From assembly GCF_020360975.1 (NCBI RefSeq), contig NW_025408673.1, forward strand, positions 1,054,001 through 1,118,000: a stretch of DNA of 64,000 nt, in the 5' to 3' direction. The notes under the pieces were generated by a model that saw only the letters and a list, made by a program, of their open reading frames with translations, ran no database searches and was not told where the DNA came from. How positions within the stretch are numbered: position 1 is the first letter of the stretch; each line of letters opens with the position of its first letter. Shown here piece after piece: positions 44,040-56,540 of the stretch. This DNA is from Hirsutella rhossiliensis. Taxonomy: Eukaryota; Ascomycota; Sordariomycetes; Hypocreales; Ophiocordycipitaceae. Both the position numbers and the translations under genes were made by a program.

Positions 44040-46560
44040 CTATAGGTATATATTAGTTTCGCGAAAAGTTTTTCTTTTAATATAATAGTAATCCTAAAAA
44101 TCTTTTCTAGGATAATAATATCTTTAGAAATTATTACCTTTCTTTTAGAAAAGTTATATATTTTATAAGTATTTTTAGTATAGCTTATAATAATACCCTT
44201 ATAAGCTCTTATTTCTAGCTTATTTAAGGGGTCTTTATTTTTATAATAAATAGTACTTTTAAAGGTCTTACTTTTCTCTAAGTCTTTTAAGGCTAAAGAT
44301 TTATTTTCCTTCTTTTTTATAGGAGTTTAGAAGCCTATTTATAAGTAAGGGGTCTTATTATATAAATAGGCTGCTATTAAAATAGCTTCTCCTTATAGAT
44401 ATTTAGGTAGTTTTACCGTAAATAAAATAGCTTAGACTTTATTTAAAATAGTCCTATTAATCCTTTTTATTACTCCGTTTAATTCGGGAGTCCTAGGAGG
44501 GCTAGTATAATATTTAATTCCCTTTCTTAAGTAGTAGGGCTTTATTTTATATAGGAATTCTTTTACGTTATCTAAAAAGACTTCCTTTAAAGTAATATTA
44601 TACCGGTTATTTTTAACTAAAGCTTTATATTCTAAGAACTTATCTAGAGCTTCTACCTTAGATTTTATTAAAGATATCTCTAAATATCTTATCCCTATAT
44701 TTAAAAAGTATATAAAGGAGGTATATTTATTATAAGTAAGGGTCTTTATAGGGCCCTAAATACTAATAGTAACTCTATTAAGGTAATTATATACCTTATT
44801 AGATAGGGATTTATTCCTCTTATTAGTTAACTTTACTTTAATATAAGCCTTATATTTTTTTATTTTTATAATATCCTTCTTAAGGATAGTTATATCTTTA
44901 TTATATCTTTTAAAGGTTTTTAATAAGGCTTTAGGACTTATATATCCTAGCCTTAAATACTATAAATAAAAGTTAAGGTCCTTTATATTATTCCTTATAT
45001 TATTAATATTATATAGGAATGTCTTCTTTTTTAAGAAAGGAATTTCTAAAGAAAAGATATAAAGGTTATCTTACTATTTTCCTTTAAATATAATATTAGC
45101 TTAGTTATCTAGTAGTAAAATTTCCTTACTATTAATAAAGGTATAAGTATTTTTAAAATACTATTAGCTTATAATATTTACCCTTAATTCGGGTATAGAA
45201 AGGTAGTTTCTTAAGATAAATAGCCTTTTATTATTTAGAAATCTAAAAAGAAGATCTTAATAGCTTTTAATAACTATATAGGATGCCTTTCCCTAATTAA
45301 CCTTAGTAAAGATAGTTCGAAAATTAATTAGGAGTTTCTTTTCTAATACTATATACTTAGTAGCACTAGTATTATATATAAAATTATAGAAATATCTATT
45401 TTCTAAGGTTTTATAAGGGATTTCCTTCTCTTTAACCTTATATATAAGGTCTTTAATTCGAGAGGAATTTAAAGGTCCTATTTACCTATTATTAAGAACG
45501 GCTTTTTTAAGGATATTTAAAGAGATATATACCTTTACTTCTTTTTTAGAGCTTTTATAACCTCTAGGGGTAAGAGGAGGAATAGAAAAATCGATTTCCG
45601 GTTCTTTATCCGTTTAATTATCGATTTCTATTTTTCCTACTTTTAATATATATAGAGAAGAGGGTTTTTTCTTCTTCTTATCGACGTAAGAGTCTAATTT
45701 AATAGGATTTCCTTTTATAGAAGGTTTTCTAGGCCTCTTAGAAGGTATTCCTTTATTTAAACTTTTTTAAATTTTTAGAAAAGCCTTTAAGGGCCTTTTT
45801 AAAGTAAAGATAGTAGTAATCTTTAACTAGATACCCTTTCTTCTTATAGTAAGTATATTATAATATAATTTTTATCTTTTTCTAAGGCTTCTTAGTAAAG
45901 AAAGCTTACTTAAAGGGATTTTCTAAAGACTTAGTCCTCTTAAATTCGTCTATAAGACTACTAGAGAGAGACTCTAGATTAAAAGCCTCTAAGTTATTTT
46001 AAAGAGCTTACGTTATATTAGTTATATAGGTAGAAAACGAGCCTAAAAGGCTATTTAAAATCTAAGCTATAATAACTACTTCTAGAATTATAATATTCTA
46101 TGCTTTTAGCTCCTTAAATACCTCTTTTACCTTATTTAGGTAGCTTTCTAGGGATTTAAAATCCCTTACTAAAGTATACGAAATCTCCTACTAAAGTATT
46201 AAAAAGCTCCTTTATAGGTAGGTAATTTAAAGTAAAGGAAATAGGGTTATATAGGTTTTTTAACCTATCCTACGCCTCTTTAGTATTTATTATATACTTT
46301 ATTTAGGTTAAAGGACTATCTTTAATATAAAGAAAAATTAAAGTAAGTGCTTCTTTTATCTTTAAGTAATTTCCTTACTATATAGTAGTAGAAAGATTCT
46401 CCCTAACTAAAAGAGCCTATATTTAAATAGCCTAGAAGGTATAGTTAGAACTACCCTTAAGTTTAGTAAATTCGAACTTATTCCTAGAGCCTATTTTAGA
46501 GAATTTAAGGTTATATAGTTAGTATTAGAATTTCGAAGATTTTTTAAAGTTATTACCTAA
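44040..46560 (-). pseudogene. Copia-2 gag and integrase, RIPed
   Basis: Going leftwards on the minus strand: gag text is followed by a CCHC knuckle near 45860-45830 (YIYYKKKGYLVKDYYY, Cys read as Tyr). A long linker follows. The integrase, near 44560-44330, has YYTSPPRTPELNGVIKRINRTILNKV (usually NGVAER), LPKYLWGEAI and AAYLYNKTP. The integrase signature and the gag-to-integrase order are typical Ty1/copia. No frameshift is evident. RT and RNase H are missing. Confidence 0.75.
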
Positions 46561-46596
46561 CTTATAAAGAAGCCGGGCTTATAACCTATAAAAAGG

Positions 46597-47282
46597 TATA
46601 TATAATAAGCGTAGGATCGGGTAATCGATAATATAAGTAGAAGGATCGATCGAAGGAGTATAGGGTAGGATTTCGTCCGGAATTTATAATAAGTATATAA
46701 GGGGCTAAATAATATATTAAAAGAATAGCGTTATAAAAGATACTTATAAACTTACTTATTATATCTACTACTCTTAGGAAAATCCTTTACCTTTTATAGA
46801 CTAATGCTCGCCTACTAGTAGACTAATTAGTTAGCTTTCTAGTATATTCTATAGTGCTTAGAAAGTTCTATCTATAGTATATTTTCCGAACTTAGTAGGT
46901 TGTCTAACTATAACGTAATAGTTAACGTAAGACTATAGGTTTTAGTATAAGTAGTAGATTTAACTAGAATGTTCTATGCCCTACCTATTCTCGTATCGCG
47001 GATATCTTCGGAACCGCTAGGCTAAAATAGGCAATAGGATATCCGTTCTACTTATAATTATCTTATGCATTTTATTTATATTTTTGTTTATTAGGATAGG
47101 CTTATCTAGACCCGCTTTTCCTAAAGGAAGGTATAGATATCTAGTAAAGGTCTTTATCTTTAAAGGTTATTCCCTTAGACTATATTATAGAGCCTCTTTT
47201 TACTAGCTTATTCTATAAAGCCTCCCTATGCCTATTATTTCTTTATAATAGTAAAATAGGAATATAAGGGTATATTCTTATA
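46597..47282 (-). repeat. Copia-2 right LTR (686 bp)
   Basis: Undisturbed 686-bp copy; see the left LTR. It retains a CpG-bearing core (GTATCGCGGATATCTTCGG). Confidence 0.88.
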
Positions 47283-48110
47283 ATTAATATAGTAATTACT
47301 TAGATATATATAAGAAAGATCGGGCTTAATAACTTCCTTATTAATAGATAAGTCCTTAGTATAGTCTCGCTAATATATACCTATAGATAAAAATAAGATA
47401 CTATTTACTATATAATAATTAACTATCTATTAATAATAAAGGTAAGGGAATCCCTCTTAATATAGGCCTAGGACGTAAGTAATATAAGAGTAGGCCTTTA
47501 AGGGAAAAAGATAGCGGCGCCGCTAGTATAGTAGTTCCTTTACTTAGGTAGGCTCCGTTAGTTTAACCTAGCTTAGAGGCTATATATAGATATACTAAAT
47601 AATAAGACTAGGGTTATACTAGAGATAGAGCGGCCTTAACTAAAACTACCTTAGCTAACTACTTCCCTTACTAAGGCGACCTAAGAAAAGGAGAGTACTT
47701 ATAATAATAAGACTATAGTATCGATTAAACTAAACCTAGACTAAGTATAAACCTCGCTACTTAAACTATAGGCTAAATAAAACTAAAAAGACCTAGCTAA
47801 GCCGGCCTTAATAGCTATAAAATAAGACCTACTATTAAAAGACTATAACTAAATAAAACCTAATTTAAAACTAAACTAAGATAGAGCTAATAACTAGCCT
47901 TTAAACTATAACCTTAGCTTAAATTATTAATAGTAACGTCTACCTTACTATTATAGCGGTAATAATAAGACCCCCTTAAGGTAGTACGCGGGGTATATAT
48001 AAGGAACGGTATTCCTACTATAAATAAAGCAGCTATAATATACTCTCCCGATTATATAAGCTAATAAGTAGTATATTAATTATAGATAAAATCCTATCCT
48101 ATAGAGCAAG
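47283..48110. other. AT-rich RIPed DNA; end repeats inverted at 51410-51545
   Basis: No gene. 47990-48115 matches 51410-51545 in reverse complement (blocks TATAAGCTAATAAGTAG and TATTAATTATAGATAAAAT), so these are two copies of an unknown repeat in opposite orientation. Confidence 0.5.
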
Positions 48111-48540
48111 AATCGCTCGTTATTTTACATGTTATTATGCATTAAACGGGTTGCCGGTTATTGTATAATCGGGAATCGAAGGAACAGAGCTAGCTTAGAA
48201 TGCTAGCTAAGACCTCTTAAGAACACCGGCACGACCAACCTCCTTTAAACACGAATATTAGTAGAACCAAGACACTTCTAGATTCACTTAAGGTATCACG
48301 GAATTCCCTAGTCTTAGGGCTATACGGCAGCCTAAATCTGGTCCCGAAAGGTTCTTCCGTTCAGCTACAATTATCTATATAAGACAGCATGTCCGCTAGT
48401 AGATAGAAAAAGAATTATTAACTTTAACACCTCTTCTATACACTAATACATTACCAATAAATTCTATTGAAAATCCTACCTTATACTCCTTCTTCCCCTC
48501 TATTACGTAGTCTTACGTGATTCCTTAATTTCCTAAAATT
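48111..48540. other. Short un-RIPed island, no gene recognised
   Basis: CpA and TpG reappear at normal frequency for about 400 bases and disappear again on both sides. No ORF or RNA motif that I recognise. It may be unique host DNA too short or single-copy to be RIPed. Confidence 0.5.
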
Positions 48541-48599
48541 CCGCTTTTACTTATATACCTTAAGAGTATAAAAAGGAGTAACCTAAGACTTATAAGGAG

Positions 48600-49645
48600 T
48601 ATAGGGACTACTATTACTATAAGAAGACTAATAATAGCTAGCTAAGCTTAACCCTAAACCTAAACTAAAGCTAGCTTAAACGGCTAGCTTATAAGATAAG
48701 GTAATAACTAAGGTTTATACTAAGGTAAGACCTATATTAGTAGCGGTATAGAGGCGTTTACTATAGCCTATACTATAACTATAGATCTAATTAAGGTTAA
48801 GACTAGCGATAATCTTAGCTAGGACTAAACCGCGATAGTTATAAAGATACTATTAAACGAAGTTAGGAGTATTAATAGGGTCGCTAAGTAATATAAGATA
48901 GGGACGCTTTAAGGCGGGCTTAGCGATAAGAGAACTACCGGGCTATAGCTTATTATTAAAGCTAATAAAGGGCGACGAGGTAGGATCCCTTACTAGCTTT
49001 AAGGCAACTATAGGTATAAGAACGACGGCGGACTCCTTAGCCTTAGCCTTAGATAGAGCTTTAAACGCGATAGCCGCCTTACTCTTACTTTTACCCTTAC
49101 CCTTCCCTTTATTAAAAAGGGCTAAGGCTAGACTAGATATAGTAAGATTAAGACTATTATTATTACTATTATAATCGTCGCTAGTAATAAAATAGAAATA
49201 GTTAGCGAGATCGTTAACTACTATAAAAGTCTTTTAAGTAACTAAGAGCGACTTAGGCTTAACCTAGGCTAAGGTCTTAATAGTATTACTAAACTTACCT
49301 AAGTACTTTTCTAAGGACTTATATATATAATAGGTATTATCTATAAAATAAGTAAAAGCTAAGGTAAGTATCTTAATATTCTTAGCGACTATAGCTAGAC
49401 TAAGGGTAAACTCGCTTAACGCGCCCTTACCTTTAGCGGTAAGGGCCTTTTAACTAGCGTAAATATAAGTTTCTAAAGTAATATAGTAAAAGCGGTCTTA
49501 TACTAAGCCCTTAATAAGGAAGGGGCTATTAACCTTAGACTAAGCTTAGTAAAAGGTATAAGTAGCCTCCTTATCTTAAAAGGTAATCTAAAATATAGAT
49601 TAGTACTAAACTTAGACCGTACTATAGTAGGATAAGGTTACTTAT
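48600..49645 (-). pseudogene. Decayed ORF of unknown family, RIPed
   Basis: One minus-strand frame stays open apart from TAG/TAA stops. It reads DKEATYTFY and KVNSPFLIKGLV, then DRFYYITLETYIYAS, ALSEFTLSLAIVAKNIKILTLA, FIVVNDLANYFYFITSDDYNSNNNS and a Lys-rich NKGKGKGKSKSKAAIAFKALSK. I do not recognise a family. The length (over 250 codons) and the RIP-only damage show it was a real repeated gene, perhaps gag-like or a captured host gene. The solo LTR at 49646 cuts its upstream side. Confidence 0.45.
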
Positions 49646-50331
49646 TATAAGAATATACCCTTATATTCTTATTTTACTATTATAAAGAAATAATAGGTAT
49701 AAGGAGGCTTTATAAAATAAGCTAGTAAAAAGAGGCTCTATAATATAGTCTAAGGAAATAACCTTTAAAGATAAAGACCTTTACTAAATATCTATACCTT
49801 CCTTTAAGAAAGGTAGGTCTAGATAAGCCTATCTTAATAAATAAAAATATATATAAAATATATAAGTTAATTATAAGTAGAACGGAGACCCTATTGCCTA
49901 TTTTAGCCTAGCGGTTCTAAGGATATCTACGATACGAGAATAGGTAGGGCATAGAATATTCTAGTTAAATCTACTACTTATACTAGAACCTATAGTCTTA
50001 CGTTAACTATTACGTTATAATTAAACTACCTACTAAGTTCGGAAAATATACTATAAATAGAGCTTTTTAAGCACTATAGAATATACTAGAAAGCTAACTA
50101 ATTAGTCTACTAGTAGGAGAGTAATAGTCTATAAAATATAAAGGATTTCCCTAGGAGTAGTAGATATAATAAGTAAGTTTATAAGTATCTTTTATAACGC
50201 TATTCTTTTAATATATTATTTAGCGCCTTATATACTTATTATAAATTCCGGACGAAATCCTACCTTATACTCCTTCGACCGATCTTTTCGCTTACGTTAT
50301 TAATTACCTAATCCTACGCTTATTACTTATA
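49646..50331 (+). repeat. Solo Copia-2 LTR, inverted (686 bp)
   Basis: Exactly 686 bp and the reverse complement of 46597-47282 from end to end, with RIP-type differences. No internal sequence adjoins it, so it is a solo LTR. Flanking pentamers (CTTAT, TATTT) are not a clean duplication. Confidence 0.85.
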
Positions 50332-51810
50332 TATTTTTATACCTATTTAGTAATAAGACTAATTAAAGTTAGTATAAGTAATATATACTTTAGCTTTTAT
50401 AGCTAGTAAAGTTAGTAAAAAAGTATTAAAGGTAGGACTAACTTAAGATAAGACTAAGACTAGTACTTATAAAACTAGTTTTAATAGCTAGCGAAGGACT
50501 TATAAGTAAGCTTATTAGTAAGGCGCCCGATATATATAAAATATAGGATAGAGCGCTCCGATCTTACTATAGTAGCGACTTTCTTATAAGGAAGGGGTTT
50601 TAAAGGAGGCGAGCTACTACTACTTAAGTCGGCTTCTTAGTTAAATATAGCGATATAATAGTAAAGGAACTAAATATAGTACTAGTAAGATATAGGGATA
50701 TAGAAATAATATAGGTAGGAAATTAAGGCCTATAATAAAGATAATAAATAAAGAGGTAAGAGGAGGTAAGAATAAAATTAAGAGGGGAGGGTAAGTATAT
50801 ATATATATAAGCTAAGCGCGTATAATTAGTAACTATATAATAAATAGTAAATATAGGCCGCTATACCTTTAATTAAGAAGTTATATAGCTAGATAAAAAC
50901 TAAATTTCGATTAATAGAGCTAGCTAACTAAATTTCGATTAGCTAGCCCTACCTAAGAGTAACCTATACTAGTACCTAGCCCGGTAACTAGATATTACCT
51001 GCCCTACTAACTAATAGACTAATAAGCTAACGCGGCCGCGGCTATATAGTAGCGACGTAGGAGCTATAAAGAATAAAGGCGCCCGCGAGTTAGGCCCTTA
51101 AAGAGAGACTACTACCTATAACCTTAGGCCTAGGCTAGCGAGCCTAGGCCGCGGCCGCTTAAGATAGTAGCGGCTATAGCCTAAGAGGGCTTACGCTAAA
51201 ATATAAATATATAAGAGAAGCCTATAGTAGCTAGTATAAATTTCCTATATATTACTATTATAACCTTATTTAAGGTAGACCTATATTAAAAAAAGGGAAG
51301 GTTTTCCCTTAAGTACCTTAGTTATCCCTTTTTATTTAATATTAAAGTTCTATATACCTCTAGCTAGGTCCTTAGTATAATCTTTATAATAACAATAATA
51401 ATATATAAAATAATAAGCGATTCTTACTTTATAAAATAGGATTTTATCTATAATTAATATACTACTTATTAGCTTATATAATTAAGAGAGTATATTATAG
51501 CTACTTTATTTAAAGTAGGAAACACTATTCCTTATAGTAACCTAAAGCTTATATATATCTAAGCTAGCTACTAGCCGTTTAAGGGCGTATATAATAAAGT
51601 ATACCTTTATTTAAGTAGCTAGCTAGCTAATAAGTATAAAGCTAATAGTTAGCTACCTAAGTTAATAAGCGTAGGGATAATAAAGCTAGTAGGGCTTATA
51701 TAATTAATAAAAAAGTATAAGGTAGAGCTAGTAATATAAAAGGCCTAAGGCTTAATTATATAAAAGCTATTAATAAGGTAGCGCTATACTACGCTAAAGG
51801 GGGTATATTA
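50332..51810. other. RIPed intergenic DNA with GC-rich patch
   Basis: No gene recognised. 50980-51200 is GC-richer, with CGCGGCCGC-type motifs and a perfect palindrome (51127-51150). 51290-51400 matches 29350-29460 inverted, and 51410-51545 matches 47990-48115 inverted. Confidence 0.45.
51127..51150. repeat. 10-bp perfect inverted repeat (GGCCTAGGCT)
   Basis: GGCCTAGGCT and AGCCTAGGCC flank a 4-nt spacer AGCG. It could form a hairpin; no function is evident. Confidence 0.5.
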
Positions 51811-51833
51811 TATAAGAGTCTTTAACTATTATA
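51811..51833 (+). repeat. Inverted Gypsy-1 LTR remnant, left part
   Basis: TATAAGAGTCTTTAACTATT is the reverse complement of the Gypsy-1 LTR end. It continues on the far side of copy C (58725-58780), showing that copy C inserted into an older, inverted LTR. Confidence 0.7.
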
Positions 51834-52019
51834 TATTATAAAGTAAGTAGAGGTATATATATAAGTACTATCTATAGGATAATATTAATAAGCTATATAA
51901 AGCTCTCTTATATATAGCTAGCCTATATATATATATATAGGATCTAGCCCTTTATATATAACTATATAGCTTAGGCTATAGCCTAAGCCTATAACCTATA
52001 ATAGTTAAAGACTCTTATA
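51834..52019 (-). repeat. Gypsy-1 copy C 3' LTR (186 bp)
   Basis: Partner of 58534-58719; begins TATTATAAAG and ends ACTCTTATA. Confidence 0.88.
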
Positions 52020-55000
52020 TAATGCCTTCCCTTAAGCGCGGCGTAGCGTTACCTAATTAATAGCTTTTATACTATAAGGCCTATACCGCTAGCTCTACCC
52101 TACCCTTTCCTATTAATTATACTAGCCCTACTAGCCTTATTATCCCTACGCCTATTAGCTTAAGTAGATAGAACTAAGCTCTATACTTATTAGCTAGCTA
52201 GCTATTTAAATAAGGGCGTAACTTATTATATACGCTCCTAGGTAGCTAGCGGCCGGCCTAGATATATATAAGCCTTAGGTAGCCTCCTTTACCTAAGGGT
52301 ATATAAAGTAGTATCCCCCCCTTTCTTTTTCCTTTCCTTCTCCTCCTTCTTTAACTATAGTAATAATAGTAATAAGTAAGTCCCGCTCTACTTAAAGCGT
52401 TAGTTTATTCCTAGCTATATAGGCTACTTTATTAATATATACTTATAGTAATAGCTATAGTAGTAATAATAGCCTTAATAATAATAACTTTAACTAATAA
52501 GTTCTCTACCCTATAAAGTAAGAGGCTATAATCTATAATACTAACTTCTATAATAGATATATCTACCTCCCCCTCCCTTACTTCCTCCTTTTTAAAGTAT
52601 ATAGAGTCGTTCGTCGACGCTATACTAAGCACGGCTAACGATAGCTCCGCCGCTGCCTCTACCTCTACTACGCTAGCCGCCCTTATATCGCCCTTCTAAG
52701 TAACGACGCTATCCCCGCCGCCGGCTAAAACGCCCGGCCCCTCTACCCCCGCCTCCGCCTCTACTACCCCTATAAGTCTACTACCTAGCGAGCATAGTAG
52801 CTATTTTCCGCTAACTTCTTAAAGTATAAACGCTAAGTATAGGCTAGAGCCGCTTACGCGGCCCCCTATATACGGTACGCGTTATAAGAGCTCCCTTACG
52901 CTAACTAAGTTAAGCGCCGCCGTAGCGGTAGTTATTACTTGTACGCGCGTACTAGCCGCGCCTATAAAGCAGCGCCTCCTATCTTACTTACTATAGCGTC
53001 GGCTTAGAAGGCTAGCGCGTATAGGTAGGTATAGGGGGCTACTAAGAAGCGCCTTACCGCCGCCGCCGCCGCCTACTATAATCTCCGCGCCCTTAAGCGC
53101 TAGGGCCTTATCCTTAAGTAAGTTCCTCTCTTCTAGCTCTTTTACTTTTACTATTAACTCTCTTAGTACTAAGGATACTAGCTCTATCGCCCTATCGGCG
53201 GTCCCCTTAGCTATGCCCGCCGCCGCCCCCGCTACTACTACTAGCTAGGCACCCCCGGCCCTTAAAGCCCCTAGAGCCGCCGCTACCGCTAACTAGCTCG
53301 CGGGCCTAAAGGGCTACCTAAGCGCCTTAGAGAGCGCCGCCGCCGCTAATAAGGTAAAGGAGGACGATAAGGATAAGGATAAGGATAATAATAAGGATAA
53401 AGAGTAGGTCTAGGTAGTCTAAGAGCTCTACCTTAAAATAAACGCTATTTTTATCTCTACTTATATTATTACGCTTACGTTATTATAACTACTTACTCCG
53501 CTTTACCTACTTTATAGTCCTAGCTTAAGCTACTATCGGTAGTCTATTAATTTATTATTCTTATTTACTATTTTAAATAAGGCTTTAAACTTATTAAGGG
53601 CTATAGTTCTTATAAACTTATATATAGGTTCCTATATAGGGTTAAGATACCCGCGCTACTTAATAAGGACCTTTTAGCGTTTCCTTTTACTAACCTTTTT
53701 TTAGCGCGCGGCTTATATCTCTTTAACCTTAAACTTATACTCTCCCTTTACCTTAATTATAAGTAGTTAAGCGTCCGCTACTTTTTATTTAAGTAGTAGG
53801 TTAAAGGAGGCTTTATAAAAAAGGTCTATATTAATCTTATTATAAACCCCTATTAAGAAACTATTAAGCTCTATAACTTATAAGCTAATAACCCTCTATA
53901 CTATAAACTTTATATATAGTTAGTTAAGCTTCTTCTTTAGCCGTACTAACTTATAGTTATAAAGGTCTAGCTATACCTTATCTCTTACTATAAACCTACT
54001 TACTAGGGCCCTAGTCTTATTAGCGTACCGCTCTTAATCTTATACCGCGGCGGCTATCCTAGATTAGTAATAATTTATAGTCTCTTATAGCTTTTATATA
54101 AATATAAAAGCGCGGCTTTCTAGTAATAAATTACTATACTACTCCGCTATTATATTTATAGTAAAGGGAACTAGTAAGGGTAGTTTAAAGCTATATATTA
54201 TAGAGAAAGGGGCTATCTTAATAAAGGTATATAGTCTACTATTTAACGTAAGTTAGGCCGCGGAGAGCTACTAGTATTAATTTACTTAGTTATAAGCTAT
54301 AATAGCCTATAAGTAAGCCTACGCCTCTTAGTTAACCCTCTTAGGCCCTCTATTAGTCTATAGGTAATATATTATACTAAGTAGCTATATAATCTAAAGT
54401 AGCTAATATAGGTACTACTAAAAGCGGCTAGTTTAATTCGATCCCTTATTACTTATAATAAAGGCTAGCTAGCTATATAAGCGGGCCTAGTACTATAAGA
54501 AGCGCTTTATATAAAACTCTATATTTATAGATAGTATTAGCTTTAATATTATAGACTTACTAAGTCGGTCTTTAATTACCTATATATAGCGGTTACCGCC
54601 CTTTATAAGTAAGAGGTCCGTTATAAAGTTTATTTATATATACGTATAAAACCGGTTAGGTACTAGAAGCTACTTAAGTAGCCCTTTAAGCTACGCTCGC
54701 TAAATCTTAGTATAGCTATAGATATTATAGTTATAGAGAAAGCGGCGAACGTAGTACTATAAGAGGGGCTAGTAAAAATCCCTTATAAGGCCTACTACTA
54801 TACCTTACCTACCTAGGTAGCCTACGATACTAGAGTTATAAATAAGCTAGACTAGCTTCCCTTAGAGCTCGTTCTATTTATCTAGCTCTAGCGGTCTATC
54901 TTTCTCCTTAGCTTCTATAGTATATAGCGCGCCCGGTACTTATAGTCTCCCCCGCTAACGTAGATGCCCTTATAGGTCGATATAATAATTAGCTACTTAT

Positions 55001-56079
55001 ACCTTTAGCTTTAGCTTTAGATCGAGGTATTAAGCGCTAAACTTAACGGCGTAATATATACTCTTATAGGTATAGTCTAGAAACGATATCCTATCCTATA
55101 AGCGCTAAAAGACCTTATCTTAGAATACCTATACTATACGCGCCCCTAGGCTAGTCTATCCCTCCTTACTAAGCTAAGGCAAAGGTATAAGGGAAGGCTT
55201 ATTTATTAGCTCCGCGCCTTCCTTTACTAAGGAAGCTCTTATATAAGTCTATAGCGCTTCTTATAGGATAAGCTATAGATCTTAGGCCTTAATATCTACT
55301 CTTATTAGCCGGTCTTAATCTCTCTAGGAAAGCGTATCTAGGACTATAAAGTCCTACCCTAGCCGGTACTTAATCGAGAAGTTAAAGTATAAGAGATACT
55401 CCGCTTAGCGGGCTTACCGCTCTAAGAGGTACTAGCGGGTTATAAAGTACTTAAGGTTCTTATAGTCTATAAGAACCTTAAAGCTCTTATAGCTCTAGAG
55501 CTCTACTTACTATTACTTAAGGTAGCTAATAATCGCTAGTATCTCTTTATTATAAATAGCGTAATTCTACTTTACTAGAGTTAGCTTATAGGAGTAGAAC
55601 GCTATTAGTTACTTCCGCCTATCTACCTTTTAAGAGAGCGTTCCTTTAAGTGCCTAGCCGCTATAGTTTACTTCGATTAATATAGACTAGTCGAAGTCTT
55701 ACTAAAATAGTACTAGGGCTTATAAGAATAGGTCCTTAAGCGTATAGAACGCTCCTTCTTATATAAGCCTTTAATAAAAGGCAGTCTATTTCCTAGTAAT
55801 CTTATTTAAGGACTTATAATATAAGAGAAGCCCTTAATAAATATCCTATAATAGTTCGCGAACTTAAGGAAGCTCTATATACCTATCTATATAGTTAGGG
55901 CCGCTTAGTCCTAGATTGCCTAGATCTTTATAGGATCCGCCTATATACCTACGCTTATATAGATAATAAAGCCTAAGTACTTAACCCTTTTAACCCTAAA
56001 TTCGTACTTATCTAAGTCGAGGTAAAGCCTATAAAGTTAAAGGCGCTCTAAGACCCTTTATACTTTCTATATATAGTCT

Positions 56080-56540
56080 TTATAAGAGCCGCTTATATAG
56101 ATAAGGATATTATTTATATATATAAAGGCGAACTTATTAAGGAAGTTTTAAAGTATATTATTAATATAACGCTAAAAGGTAGCGGGCGCTCTTAAGAGAG
56201 TAAAGGGCGTTATAAGCTACTTAAATAAGCTATAGCGTATATAGAACGCTGTCTTTTACTCGTTACCCTTTAAGATTTATACCTTATAAAACGCTTATTT
56301 TATATCTAGCTTTATAAATTACTTTGCCTTTAAAAGGTTATAGAGCGTATCTAAGATTAAGGGTAAGGGGTAGTAGTCTAGCCTTATAATTACGTTTAAA
56401 GCCCTATAGTTATAATAAAACTATATCCCGCCCTTTAGTTTATATATAAATAGGACTAGCGCTCTTACTTTAAAGCTACTTACTTAAATAAAACCCTTAT
56501 TTAAGAGGTCCCTTAGTATCTTCTTTAGTACTAGTAGCTT
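56080..56540 (-). pseudogene. Reverse transcriptase domain of Gypsy-1 copy C
   Basis: Collinear with the RT of copy A (3090-3545), with the same block order and extra CG-to-TA changes. Inactive. Confidence 0.75.

Larger units (their letters stand above)
42092..47282 (-). mobile_element. Copia-2 LTR retrotransposon, rearranged
   Basis: Two direct LTRs (42092-42959 with an insertion, 46597-47282) enclose a minus-strand copia gag and integrase (44040-46560). Where RT and RNase H should follow, LINE ORF1 sequence is found instead (42970-44030). Without the solo LTR and its target repeat the left LTR is 686 bp, the same as the right. Flanking pentamers differ (GAAGG versus ATTAA), so no target duplication is evident and the two halves may have been joined by recombination. 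Confidence 0.75.

Noticed and set aside
52432..52632. 66-codon minus-strand ORF
   Set aside because: A chance open stretch inside RIPed Gypsy-1 copy C, rich in Ile/Thr from AT bias.
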